Of a stretch of DNA of 64,000 nucleotides, positions 48,415 to 60,553 are shown piece after piece; the first letter of the stretch is position 1; every line of letters starts with the position of its first letter. A model generated the notes under the pieces. The model made no database searches and was not told where the DNA came from. It saw only the letters and a program-made list of their open reading frames with translations. The stretch is from Cannabis sativa (Eukaryota; Streptophyta; Magnoliopsida; Rosales; Cannabaceae): assembly GCF_029168945.1 (NCBI RefSeq), contig NC_083602.1, positions 9,545,850 through 9,609,849 on the forward strand, written 5' to 3'. The position numbers and the translations under genes are program-made.

Positions 48415-50805
48415 GGATGGATCTTCTTCTTCTACTGCCTCGGCCTCTTCCTTCTATTTCTTGGTCTTCTCGCAGAAAGCGAGAATTTCCTCCTCATCTT
48501 CCTCCAAGAAGCTTGTGTCCATGTCCAAATTTGCTATCAGTGCTCGATAAATGGTACAAAGGCCAACCTTGTTGCATCGATCCTTAGTTTAAGCCTCTTT
48601 CCCCTCGAGTACCCCTTTGAGCTTCTTGCATTAATCAGATTTGGCCTTTGTTGCCTTATCGCCCTTTTCGAGACTCTTCTTCATCCTCTCGGCTTCTTTG
48701 GTGAGGCAATTAATTTCCTGTTGAGCGTTGTTCCATTTCTTGACCACGACCTCATGTTGGGCCAGTGAGTTTTAGACCTCCCTCTCCAGGTATTTTATCT
48801 TTTGTATGCCTCACCACTGGGAGGTAAAAGAAGCCTGGAGATTCACAAACAAAGATGTATAAAAAATAAGGGGGAAGAAGAAAAGAAATAAAAGACGTAT
48901 ACAGATTAAGGCAATAAACTTACAAGAGGGTATGAGATAAGCCCCTCGTAATCATTCCTTCCAAATCCCCATGATTGATTAAATCCCAATCATGGGGAAG
49001 GAGAGCCTTGAGTTGGCACCAGCAAGTAGCTCCAAACTCCCGGGCGAACTTCGAGCCAGTCTTCCCTGCCTCGGCAGATAACATTTCAATGGCCTTGCTC
49101 GAGGAGGCAAGGTGTGGGTTGTGTTAGGGGGAGGCTCGTTGGTACTTGCGTTGACCGCAGGAGGAGTTTGATTTTGAGTCTCAGTCTCAGGGACCTCGAG
49201 GTTAATAGGCTGAGAGGTTTTCTTCTTTTTATGAGCGATGGTTTTCCTTTGCCTTTTAAAAGGCTCCACCTCGGCATCTGAAGGAACCCCTGAATTGGTC
49301 GCTCTCTTCTTCCCTTTCCTCTGCATAACATCCTCCAAGTGCATATCTGCGAGACAAGACGAAAGTATTAGCATTAGTTATAAATGAGTAAAAGGGAAGT
49401 TTTGGGCACAATATTCCACCTAAGGAGTCTACCATAGTCACTAGAAGACGAGGTATGACTAGAAGATGGGGTAGAAGGACCATAATATCCACTAAAATCT
49501 CTACAGCCTGTGATCTTGAATATGTAAAAGGAATCAACTGGTTCTAAATCCCAGCTCGCATTTAAGTGACTTGCCCTATCCATCATTGTACCATATTGCT
49601 CGGCTATACCATGATACGACTCGTTACAGTTTATCTGGATGTGGAATCTAGGGTACCAGTTGTCAAACCTATGGGTTATGCGATCTATAAGGAGAGGGTT
49701 CCAAATATAAAAATTAAGGCAGCTTTCTCGGAATGTAACTAGAGTGGTACGTTCAGCCCTAAGCAGTGTGGGTGACCAACCACAGTGATTACCTCGGGAC
49801 GCTCCTTCACCGGCTTCTCGAGGGGCAATGTTTTGAAGGTACTGTGCCCGAGCCACGCGATCCTAGGCCTTTTCTCTGTCTGGGACGGGAACCTGCTGCC
49901 AAGAAGAATACTTGGGATATTTGTAATCACAAGTAAACTCCTTGTCAATTAGGAGGTCCACAGATCTCAGATTGACCACGTTTAGAAGGAAGTCGCATGA
50001 CCTAGGGCCATAAGGAAGGGTCAACAGGAGCCTGCGTCGGTTGGCCATCAGGAGTAGGGGCAGGTCTTTTCGAAAGCGATGTCAAAAACAAAACTTCAGT
50101 CAGATATCTTAGAATAAAAAGACTTGGATTAATTTAACCAAGTCTAATGAGAACAATCACTTTCGAATTATGCGAAAGGTGGTTGTACCAATTGGGGAGA
50201 CGTCGGTTGTCCAAAAGAAGTTATCCTTGAAGGATGTTTTATTTGGCAAATCCATAATGATTTTGGACTCGCTGGAGTGAGGGCCAAGATAATAAAAGCC
50301 TCCTGCGGCATTCTTCCTCACTGGAACGGCTTTGACGGAGTAAAGATACTCTATTTCCACAGGAGTGGGGCACTTCCGATTCAGGATTTTGTACAGAACC
50401 CTCAAACCTGCGAGGATTTTGTAGGAGACGGGATTTAGTTGAAATGGGGTGAGCCCGAGGTGGTTTTCAAAGTCCTTGAAATAATCACGAACGAGGATTA
50501 TTTCCCAGCCCTGATGTGCTCAAGGCTCTAAGTGCCTATACCAGTCGAGCCACTTGTACTGGCCTCGCCACTGGCCCCCTCAGAGGTCTTGCCTATAAGA
50601 CGCACAGGTGGGTAACAAATAAATTCACCAGCTCTTACTGACCTAACTTGGCATTGTCGCCCATACTCGATTCCACAGGTCCTTAGTGAATCACCTATGT
50701 AGCCTGAGATAGTTCACACCCTCGACTCCGTTAACTCTGCCTCTAAGGTGACGTTAGGGTCCTAGGGACTCTTTGATTTACGTGGCTTGTGAGACATTAT
50801 TTGAA
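48415..50805 (-). pseudogene. Antisense extra ORF of the Tat element (gypsy-type transposon domain), decayed
   Basis: Read on the minus strand from MSHKPRKSKSP, the segment about 50510-50160 gives a globular domain (LTPFQLNPVSYKILAG, then IEYLYSVKAVPV and a FYYLGP-type block) like the 'putative gypsy type transposon' family (Transposase_28). 49374-49300 is basic and Pro-rich (KKRATNSG, KRQRKTIAHKKKKT). 48830-48415 is a coiled coil (HEVVVKKWNNAQQEINCLTK). At least ten stops and several frame changes break it. Lineage members such as Grande carry antisense genes in this place; function is unknown. Confidence 0.5.
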
Positions 50806-50960
50806 AGTCCAGGTAACCTGGTTCAAAAGCAATTATGACTTTGGGTAAAAATAGAGGTTTAGCCAAAGGAATAGAGGATACACTGGGAGATTCAGGCCAA
50901 CCAGCATCTCGCAAGAAATGACATTTGCCTTCTGATTTCTTGCAAGAAGCGTCTGTGACG

Positions 50961-51811
50961 ACTATCATTGTATTATTGATGGATTTTCACTAAGTGTTCC
51001 CTAATTCTTTCATTGTTTATCTCTAATTTGGATGTGGGTTTGGAAATTTTGGGATTGTAAGGGATGGCAATTTTATAGGGAACTCAATTTCTAAATCTTC
51101 TTGATGATAAATATCTGAACCAGATTGGGACATTGCTGCAAGGAGACAGCATTGCCAATTCCTGGAAAGAATTTTATCAAACCAAAAGGTGGTGAATTGA
51201 AGGTTCTGTAAAACCTACGTATTGTCTAAACCCTAATATTTACCCAGATACAGTTCAGCCCTAAAAGTTACTAAAACCAAATGAGATGACAACGATATAA
51301 ACAAATAAGGCAACAATTAAACCCAGAAATACAACATAATAAACATGTAAGATGTCAAGAAGTAAAGCCACTTACTGTTTAAATTTGGGGTTTGGGACGA
51401 TGAACAACTCTACGATTTGCGAATCCCTAAACGTAGTGAACATCTCTCCGAGTGCGTGAAGTCGAAACTTAAATCAAATGAAACTCGTAGAAAAAATATC
51501 AATGACAGAGAGGGCACACAAGTTTTCGAAGAAAATTAGGTGATGAAGAAGCTTAATTTTTTTTTAGCATTTAAAAAATGGCAAGGGTAGTGAAAAATGG
51601 TTCCTTTTTTCATTATATACCCACGAGTTAATTTTTGTTAGATTAGAGAGATACTTGATCCTACGGACAGAATTTGAAATAGAAGTGGAAAGGATAGTCA
51701 TTTAATGTTGATGTACCTCGAAACCACAAACCGCCAAAATCAGAAGACATGCATTTTTTCAAAAGAGATTATGACAAATATACCCTTTGTAATCATTAAA
51801 AAGAACTTTTT
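50961..51811. other. Spacer between the antisense ORF and the Tat 3' LTR
   Basis: Moderately AT-rich. It should hold the promoter of the antisense ORF if that was transcribed. A minus-strand pyrimidine-purine mix near 51415-51500 is unremarkable. No gene is recognised. Confidence 0.4.
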
Positions 51812-51820
51812 AAGGGGCAA
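51812..51820 (+). other. Polypurine tract of the Tat element
   Basis: AAGGGGCAA directly before the LTR start TGTTATACCC at 51822; its orientation matches the Tat pol at 34943-40337. Confidence 0.6.
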
Positions 51821-51821
51821 T

Positions 51822-54800
51822 TGTTATACCCAAAATTTGGCAAGCACTTTAGAGGAGGACACGTGTCAAACTGGGAAAAATACGAATCAATAAATATAGT
51901 GATAATTATATTTGAAAATGGAATGACTCATTAAATGGGGAATTGACAGAGTATATTTACAACTTGTTGAGTATAAGGTCTTACACGAGATAAAGATATA
52001 CAAACTGTTGCCTCATGCATTAACGAGAAACCATACGACATTAGATGTGCAAGGCGGGGCATGAACCTCATTACACATGAAGAGACGTAGGCAAGATATA
52101 ATGACTATTAAGACACTTAGTGTATAATACAAGTATAAAAACTAAAGATAATAGCCCGGTAAATCCAAACAACTAATAGCGAGGCGTCCATCTCGCTATG
52201 GGAAGGCACGCTCGTGATACCTTCACTAATCAACTCCAAATATCTTTGAATGAGATTCACAGCTCCGTCGAGTCAGTTCTCTTAGATAGAAGCTAACACT
52301 CAAATGATGTTGACTATTGAAGTTCACCTTGTCACCAAGAACTGCGATTGTCAGATGGAGCGTTATGTCTTCAGCGCAGAAGCGAAGAGATTTACATTAT
52401 CAACCTCGAAAAGATGTGAGAAAAACTCTTGCTCGCTACAAGAGTTATTGTTGCTATATTCCCAGCGAGACGTCCCAGAATGATACGATTGGCAACGTAT
52501 TTAATACACGTTTACATTAACCCAGTAAAAGCAGACCAATCACAGCTGTAAAGACTCGGTTTGACCAAGTCAAATATTTTTATATATATATAAAATAATA
52601 ATTAAATAATATATATATGTACGTATAAAAAAAAATCAAATCTTATATACACATAACGGTACCCCTTCGTCCCCCTCTCTCTCTATATCTCATTTTCTCT
52701 CTCTTCAAACACTAAAGCAAGAAACCCATAAACCTTCATAACCACCACTTCGGCGACCAACTTCCCGCCATTGCCCAACCAACCGCGCCGGTCAGAACGG
52801 AACCCCAGGTGCCGGCGACCTTACCTCCCAAGCGACGCCGCACCTTTCGCCACCGTTGACTCGGGATCGCAAGTCAAAGTTTGGGATTTCAAACTTTGAA
52901 CGGATTTTACGGTCACCTCCGGCATCCGTTTGACGAATCGTCTTCCCACTAAACTCCGCTCGTCGAGGAGAACAACCTACACTAAATAATTTTTCCCGGT
53001 TCGCTACTTTTTTCGGTGACATTTTTGTAGCTCCGCCCCTTTCCGGCGACTTTCCGGTGACATAGTGTACCGTTTTGACAAACGGTTGGCATGTGTGTGA
53101 TCTACTCGTCGAGGTGGTCGTTTTGATATACACTACCCCCATTTTCGGCGACATTTCCGGTACACCGATTTTTAGCGCCACCGATTGTTAATGTTCACCG
53201 CTTAGGTGAGGCTTCGAAACCCCAAATTTTAAATATAGTCATATTATATGTTGTTGGACTCGGTTTTGAATGTAGAATGCGATAATGATAATTATTTAAC
53301 CATTTGGTGGTATAGGTGAGAGTAATATGTAAGTTTGGACTAAATAATTGGAGCTCGGGACTTAAGAGCTTACGATCGTCTTTTGGAAAAAAATTAACGA
53401 CTCGGGAGAGGTAGGGACTCAACTTGATTATTGGACTTGATTTTTATATGCGTTGTATAACATTAGACATATTCTAATTTTTATGATTTACAAAATTGCT
53501 TGAAAAATTTAAAACTTAATCTGCATATTGTTCTAGACTGTTTTGGGGCACTGAGGGCCAAATATATTTTTTTGTGTGCAAATATTTATGCAGGTTATGA
53601 TTTTTGGGTTTATTCAAAATACAACTGTTATGCTGCCGAATTTTCTAGAAAATAAAAAGGAATATGTTCTTTTGTTATGCTTATTATTTGCTTGCTTTGG
53701 TTATATTGATGAGAGCCATGTTGATCATGTTCGGTGCATATTGTTGTTTCACGACCTAGTCTCTATGTCATCATAGGTAGATCAGGTGTGCACTCACTTG
53801 TAGGTTAAAGACCTAGAATCTGTACAGGGAGTGAATTAAATTTGAGTCCCGGTATTTATGGTGGATATCAGATGCGACTACCCGGTTTTGGATGTCGTTT
53901 TCTATGAGTGGTATTGAGAGCTAGGGGTCTAGTGGACGGTGTGATATGCATTTGACGTTTGATTTGTGATTATTTCTGGTCTCTCTATTTTATTTGTACA
54001 TATTGATACTGTTGATGAGATAATTTATTTTTACAAAGCTAACCATGCAAAAATTTTATTAAACCAAGGGTCCTTTGATATTAGTTGTTTTCCTACTGGG
54101 CTTTATAAGCTCCCCCCCCTATTTTCTCCCATTCCAGGAACTCAGTTTGGTGCTAGTGGATGAGGATGGTACTGTTGGGAAAGGAATGTTGTTATTAGTT
54201 TAGTCATACTTTACTCTTACACCTTCTAATGAGACTGATTTTGTATTTAAGCTGAAATGGATGGTCTGGATGACTTAAATTGGTTATGTACTAGTTAGAA
54301 ATGAGGAATGATGGATGCTAGGTATCATTTTAGTATTTTATTGACTTATTAAATCTATCTATTTGGTGATTACATAACTGTGGGGTTATTACTGTTCTTT
54401 TATATTGATGAGTGGTCCTGATTTTGTTACTAATATTTTCTTATTAATATAGGAGTTAATCCGTATCTTTTAAATAAGTATCTTGTAATATAAATAAAAA
54501 GGATCATTTATAAGCTTTATTTTCCTACAAGGGTCAAAGTGTGACCTTTGACCACCCAAGTTATGGATATTACACATCTGCCACAGCCTAGGGCTCGGGT
54601 CGTGACAACAGCGGTGTGGATTTCAAATATTTAACCGCATTTATTTTATGTGGGATGTAAGAAAATCCCATAGTTTTAAGGGATTATTGTTGTAAAATAT
54701 CAGTTAAATCTGTAATTAACTGCCTTCCTATGTAGTTATAAATTGGGGCAGTTTATACTGAAAAAGGGACGAAAAATTTCATAAGAGAAAAAAGCCCTAG

Positions 54801-54972
54801 AACTGTATCACCAATCTAATAAGATTGACTCGTGGACTATGTAGAATTTTAACTACAAAACCACGTAAAAACCTGTGTGTTCTTATTTTTCTTCTTCTTT
54901 ATAGCTTTAGTTTTCTGTGGAAATTTATCACCATTTAGGCTCAAATATAGTTAACGAAAATTTGCGTTAACA
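51822..54972 (+). mobile_element. 3' LTR of the Tat element, split by a solo LTR
   Basis: Starts TGTTATACCCAAAATTTGG, includes a GACACGTGTC G-box-type palindrome at about 51858, is interrupted at 52546/54613, and ends GCGTTAACA at 54972. Without the insertion it is about 1.09 kb. No target duplication is available because the 5' end of the element is lost. Confidence 0.6.
52542..54612 (+). mobile_element. Chromovirus-like solo LTR with ACAGC target duplication
   Basis: 2,061-bp LTR at 52547-54607, TGTAAAGACTCGG to GGGTCGTGACA, flanked by ACAGC at 52542-52546 and 54608-54612. The start resembles the LTR start of the chromodomain Gypsy at 56888 (TGTAAAGACCGC). A CT-rich leader follows at 52668-52710. 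The short open frames inside have no family match. Confidence 0.92.
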
Positions 54973-55817
54973 CTTTCTAACTCATGAATGATTCTAAAAT
55001 ATAATTATGAAATATTTTAGTATCTTTTATTAATAATTTTTGAAAAATAATTATTTGGTTTATTTATTCCAAACATTATCTATATGATCATCACATCTAT
55101 TTTTGAAAAAAGCCCCATATTTTATGCATATATAATAATAATAATCTTCATCATGAATCACATTCTATTTTCATTATATCCCTTAATTAAAATAAATCAA
55201 TTTCTTTGTCAAAAAAATTAAAATATTAATATAATTGATATCAAGTCCACAAATAATATTCTTGACAAAAAATAAATCCACAAATGATATAAAAAATTCT
55301 ACAAATAATATAAAAAAATCCCCAAAAATAAATTATATTAAAAAGAAAAAGTATCATAAATATTCAATTATTTCAATCATACTCTTGGAGAGAAATCAAT
55401 ACTAATTAATAGAATTGATATAATAGAATAAAATTGAATATTTTGTGATTTTTTTTAATTATAATTGATATAATTAAAACTCTTCGTCATTCTTATTTTA
55501 GAATAGATATAAAATATAGTTATACAATCATGTAGGATTTATTTAAAAAAATATTAGATGTATACATGGGTTTTTGTTATCCATGTTTCTAGCAAGAGAC
55601 ACGTGGACACAGGACAAATAATTAAAGCCCATCAGCTAGTCGTAAACGACAAGATTGGGCTAAGCCCAATATCAGCTGGCTAACCTGAGTGGAACAACTG
55701 CTCGACCAATTACATGCCCCTAAATCACATTATTTGTAAAACTGGTGAGTGTCACGCTAAATCACTTTTTGGGGACTTAAACTTGAAACTAAAAGTTTCT
55801 CTATTGATGAATAACAC
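54973..55817. other. AT-rich spacer, possible second Tat-type LTR start
   Basis: 54973-55560 is very AT-rich without genes. 55577-55740 (TGTTATCCATG...GACACGTGGAC) resembles the beginning of the Tat LTR at 51822 but is short and ends near the next LTR; low confidence. Confidence 0.35.
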
Positions 55818-56888
55818 TGTAATACCCTAAATATCGCAAAAATAGGAAAATCTAGGGTTCCCAAAATGCCCCAACTAAAAGACCGGTTCCCTAATCGGAA
55901 TTCCATTTCTGTGGCCTTTACCGGGGAGCAACCGAAATTCCAAATCCTACAGGTCCTCGTGAACTGGTCGACCGGTTCAGTGCAGGAAAACTTCAAAATT
56001 TAACTACACCCACAATTCAATCCCAAAGCTTACCAAACCTTCCAAATCTGCTATTTAAACCACAATGAACATATTCAAGGCAATAAAACACCACAACAAA
56101 GCCACAATCAAAATTTGTAATTAAAGACAAAAATTTGAGTTTTAAAACTCAAAATTTGTTTAACAACCACAACAAGCCCCAAAAAAACATCAAAGCAGCT
56201 CATCTAACATCAAAATAACTCCAGAACACTTCAATAAAAACAAAACACTACTATAGCTACCCTAATTCTAAAATCATGCATAAACCTTACTTGAAACTTA
56301 GGGAATTTACGAAGAAAAGGTGCTAGGATATTTACCTTAGATTAAATCACTAAGAAATTTTCTAAAGTTCCAGAATTAGGCTGAAGAATCACAAGCCCTA
56401 GGTGGCTTCTATGGAGCTCGAGAGAGAGAGAAAGAGAAGCTATTTTCTTGTTTTTTCTATTCTTGGATAAATGAATAAATCTAATTGATTTTTCTCATTC
56501 ATCGAAAGTCATATTTAGATCAATAAAGCTTAATTAAAGGTCACTAGAGGAAAAAGAACTAATTTTTCAAAAAGAGCGGTTCCCTCCCACTAAAACTAAA
56601 AAGCTTCTAAGTCACTTAGGGGTAATTTGATCAATTCTAAATCTCAGATAACTCCTCACATTCCCAATGTCTAACTAGGTTTCCCCGTAACTACAAAAAT
56701 ACAAAAATGTAATTCTAATGGCCAAAGGCCGCGTTCCAATAAAACATAAAATTTCATATATGACAAATATAATACATTCTAAATTCAAATAATCTCCATA
56801 AAATGATAATTCATAATTAATATTCCAATTTCATATTTAAATCCTAATTATATGCTAATTTCCAAAACAAAGTTAAGCGGTCTTTACA
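55818..56888 (-). mobile_element. 3' LTR of a chromodomain Gypsy (Tekay/Del-like)
   Basis: On the minus strand begins TGTAAAGACCGC (56888) right after the pol end and ends GGGTATTACA (55818), 1,071 bp. The partner 5' LTR is missing because the element is cut at 58900. Confidence 0.65.
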
Positions 56889-58900
56889 TTTATTCCCTTG
56901 TTAAAAGGATTTCCTCCACCTTATTGTTTCTCCAGAGGCACCTTGACCAAAGCTATGATCTTATTCCGAAGAACTTTATCTTTTTTGTCTAAGATCTGAA
57001 CTGGTTGTTCTTCGTATGATAGGCCTGGTTGCAGTTCAAGATTCTAATAACTCAGCACATGGGGAGGATCTGAAATGTACTTTAGTAACATGGAAGCATA
57101 AAATACATTGTGAACTGCTAACAGAGCTGGAGGCAAAGCTAGACGATATGCCACTAGTCCAACATTTTTGAGAATCTCGAAAGGTCCTGTAAACCTAGGG
57201 CATAACTTGCCTATGTTCCCAAAACGTCTGATCCCTTTCATTTGAGACACCCGTAGGAACACAATATCTCCTACATGAAATTCCAGATTTCTGCGCTTTG
57301 GATCTGCATAACTCTTTTACCTACTCTGAGAGGTAAGCATTCTAGCCTTAATCTTTTCTATGGCCTCATTAGTCTGTTGCACTGATTCTGGACCTAAGTA
57401 TTTCTTTTCTCCCGTTTCATCCCAGTGAATAGGAGACCTACACTTCCTGCCATTCAAAAACTCGTAGGGAGCCATCCCTATTGTACTCTGGTAACTATTA
57501 CTATGAGAGAATTCTATCAGTGGCAGGTACTTTTTCCAGGAGCCTTCGAAATCCATTACTCTAGCTCATAACATGTCTTCCAGTATCTGAATATATTGTT
57601 CTTTCGGACTTTCCATCAGTATGAGGATGGAAAGCTATATTGAATTTTAGTTTGGTACCCATAGCCCGCTGAAGACTCTGCCAGAATTTCGAAATAAATT
57701 TCGATTCTCTATCCGATATAATAGACTTTGGAACACCATGTAACCTCACTATCTCTTTAACATACAAATCTGCATACTGATCCACGTTAAAGGTTATTTT
57801 TACCGGTAGAAAATGTGTAGACTTCGTGAATCGATCTACCACAACCCAAATCGAATCGTACATTATTGTGGTTCTAGGTAATCCAATCACAAAGTACATG
57901 GTGATGTCCTCCCACTTCCACTCAGGAAGTGTCAGTGGTTGCAATAAACTTGCTAGTCTCTGATGTTCAGCCTTGATTTGTTGACAAGTTAAGCACCGGG
58001 ATACAAATTCTACCACATCTTTCTTCATTCTGCACCTCAAGTAGTAGGGTTTAAGATCTGTATACATCTTGGTAGTTCCCGGATGTAATGAATATGGAGT
58101 GGTATGAGCTTCCTCGAGAATCTCATTTCTATGTTTCGCACTACTTAGAACGCAAACCCTTGTTTTAAATAATAGCATTCCACTATTTGAAACCATAAAA
58201 TCTTTGGCTTGATCAGCTAAAACCTCTTCTCGAATCTTCACTAATTCTGAATCAGCTGAGTAACTTTAATTTGTTCTAACAAATCAGATTGCAGTGTCAA
58301 ATTATAAAGTTTTCCTACAACAAACTCGATGCTAGATCTAACCATGTCTTCTGCTAGCTGAGGTGAAATCTTAATCATATTAGTTATTTACGCGGGATCC
58401 TTCCTACTCAGGGCATCAGCCACAATATTGGCCTTCCCAAGATGGTAAAGGATTTCATAGTCATAATCCTTAACTAGCTCCAACCAATGCCTCTATCTCA
58501 TATTCAAATCCTTCTAGGTAAAGAAATACTTGAGGCTCTTGTGGTCAGTATAAATCTCACATTTCTCTCCGTAGAGATAATGCCGCCAAATCTTCAAAGC
58601 AAATACCACCGTGGCGAGTTCTAAATCATGAGTTGGATATCGTTGCTAATATTCTTTCAACTGTCGATAGGCATAAGCGATGACTCGATTAGCCTGCATC
58701 AGTACACAACCCAGACCTTGTCTGGATGTGTCACAGTACACTATGAACTTTTCCTTATCAGAAGGTAGGGCGAAGGCGGGAGCCGTGATTAATCTCTATT
58801 TCAGCTCTTGAAAGCTTATTTCACACTTGTCTATCCATAAAAATTGCTAATTCTTCTTAGTGAGTTCGGTTAAGGGTGTTGAAATCTTAGAGAATCTCTA
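56889..58900 (-). pseudogene. Chromodomain Gypsy pol: RNase H, integrase, chromodomain
   Basis: From 58900 down: end of reverse transcriptase linker and RNase H ([44 protein letters not shown]), integrase zinc region (HTTPYSLHPGTTKMY, CLTCQQIK), and integrase core (IISDRESKF, FHPHTDGKSERT). A conserved C-part (VGDIVFLRVSQMKGIRRFG, GPFEIL) follows, then a chromodomain (YEEQPVQILDKKDKVLRNK, then WRNNKVEE after a shift). Lesions include a small insertion near 57590, stops near 57317 and 57044, and a shift near 56940. The gag and most of RT are absent. Confidence 0.85.
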
Positions 58901-58901
58901 G

Positions 58902-59188
58902 GAACTAGTCTAGCTTAAAAAGTTCTTCTCAGGACATGGTGTTGTTCCTGGAATGGACAAAGCGCTGCTTTTACTTTGTGACAACACTGGTGCAATCGCC
59001 AATAGTAAAGAGCCTCAAAGCCACAAGAGAAGCAAACACATAGAGTGGAAATACCACATCATCAATGAAAATGTGGCAAGAGGAAATGTACTAGTGGAGG
59101 AAGTTGATACTAGAGACAACTTAGTTGATCCATTCACCAAAGTTTTCACTGTAACAACATTTGAAAGCACAGACTGAATCTGGGATTA
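58902..59188 (+). pseudogene. C-terminal end of an Angela-like Copia pol (RNase H)
   Basis: LKKFFSGHGVVPGMDKA, then CDNTGAIANSKEPQSHKRS, KHIEWKYHII and DNLVDPFTKVF are the usual end of Copia RNase H, stop TGA at 59175-59177. A TAG at 58911-58913 replaces an expected Trp. All upstream parts are cut off by the junction with the Gypsy at about 58900. This fragment ties the long LTR family of the window to an Angela-like Copia. Confidence 0.85.
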
Positions 59189-59228
59189 ATAATGTAACGA
59201 TTGTTTTATGTTAGTGCAAGTGGGAGTT

Positions 59229-59791
59229 TGTTGGGCTTTGTGCCCTAAATAAAACTTTATTTCAATGTAATCTTTTATATTCATTTATCAATAAAGAAAC
59301 AGATTTATTATCATTACTTATTTAATGTGATATTTTGTTCATGTGATCATTTATTTATTTATTTATTTATAAATTCATCTAAATCCTTATCACATTGATA
59401 TTCTTGTTTATTGTGTTGTCAACACAGTGGAAAGTAATAAAGATTGTGTGATTAAATGTATTCCTATGATTTATCAGTCCACAAGGTTTAACTGATAGGA
59501 TATTCTACAATGTAGTTTACTTGCACTTTAGATAAGTATTATGTCCTCTCCAGGACATTGGTTAAAGTAAGCTTGGGTTGGATGTATGGAGTATGCATCG
59601 GAAGGGACCGATATTGAACTTGTAATAGATATAATAAACTTACCGTAATACCTATTCAATTCAATATCACCGAGTTGATCTTAGATCAAATGATCTCAAT
59701 CCTGAGGTGGTTACGTTCTAGATCAGTTGCATTATTTATGTTCTTCAATCTATTCGTTAAAGTCAACCAATGGTTCCTCTAGTGACATATA
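59229..59791 (+). mobile_element. Angela-like 3' LTR, interrupted (copy F)
   Basis: Starts TGTTGGGCTTTGTGCCC after the purine tract gcaagtgggagtt. It follows copy B closely until GTGACATATA at about 59791, where the SIRE-type LTR begins. The rest should lie beyond the window. Confidence 0.85.
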
Positions 59792-60255
59792 TGTAAAGTC
59801 CTTTTTTGGCAAGTTAGTTGACAAAATAATTTTTTCTTTTATGGTAAGATTCTTGTGCATTCATAACCGATTTCTTACCTTGTTTATTCGGTTTGTAGTT
59901 CCTCTTTTCCTTGTTAGGAAAGTTACACTTTTCAGCTGAACTTTTCTTTGTTTGGAACCTTCTTAAAAGAGAAGCAATTCTCTTTTTGAAAGTTGTCCTT
60001 TTTAGGGAAACTTTGATTATTGCCTTTTCCTTATTGATTTCGATTGTATCTTGATAGAATCAGAATATCTAATCTGTTTTTGGCAGGAATCAAGCATTAA
60101 TAGAGGATCGGACCTGATTATAGCAAGTTTCCGTTTAAAGTCACGATTCTTTGCGTCGGCATCCGAGATACGATGCTGTAGATCGTGTTTTCTTAGGAAA
60201 GTTTTTGTACAGCTGTAGATTCGATCTTGTGACTGTCTCTAAGGTTTCTATGCTC

Positions 60256-60263
60256 TATAAATA
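60256..60263 (+). promoter_or_regulatory. TATA box of the SIRE-type LTR
   Basis: TATAAATA within CTCTATAAATAGAGCC. Transcription should start near 60290, so everything from there to the gag ATG at 61003 would be RNA leader. Confidence 0.65.
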
Positions 60264-60447
60264 GAGCCTAGAGAGCAGTCATTCGAATCAGCTCTTCCAT
60301 TATTCATTTTTTCCACTTATCTTATTTGAGAGAAGAGAGTTTCTTTGTTTTGTGAGAGCCTAGTTGTTCATCTAGGCTCTAGTTGTTTATTTCTTTTCTT
60401 ACTCTGTCCTAGAGGTTGAGAAGAACTAGTTGACTGAACAAGAGATT

Positions 60448-60553
60448 GGTCTTCGGGAGAAGACTTGATAAAGCGTTACTTCGGGAGGAAGTAAGCACTT
60501 GGTCTTCGGGAGAAGACTTGTTGAAGTCTTACTTCGGGAGGAAGTAAGCACTC
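60448..60553 (+). repeat. 53-bp tandem repeat made of GGGA-loop hairpins
   Basis: Two units, 60448-60500 and 60501-60553. Each holds GTCTTCGGGAGAAGAC (6-bp stem, GGGA loop) and TTACTTCGGGAGGAAGTAA (7-bp stem, GGGAG loop). A fifth hairpin, AGTGTTCGGGAGAACACT, lies at 60738-60755. All stems are perfect. Confidence 0.9.

Larger units (their letters stand above)
34943..54972 (+). mobile_element. Composite Tat-lineage Gypsy with nested insertions (interpretation)
   Basis: The Tat pol (to 40337), an antisense ORF (48415-50805), a polypurine tract (51812-51820) and an LTR starting TGTTATACCC (51822) read, in that order, as one plus-strand Tat element. It lacks its 5' LTR and gag and is split by copy E, the Athila element and a 2.06-kb solo LTR. 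The join across the Athila element is inferred from order and orientation, not from sequence identity. Confidence 0.55.

Noticed and set aside
52792..53181. 129-codon frame on the minus strand in the 2.06-kb solo LTR
   Set aside because: Antisense frame in a C-rich leader region, with no family resemblance.
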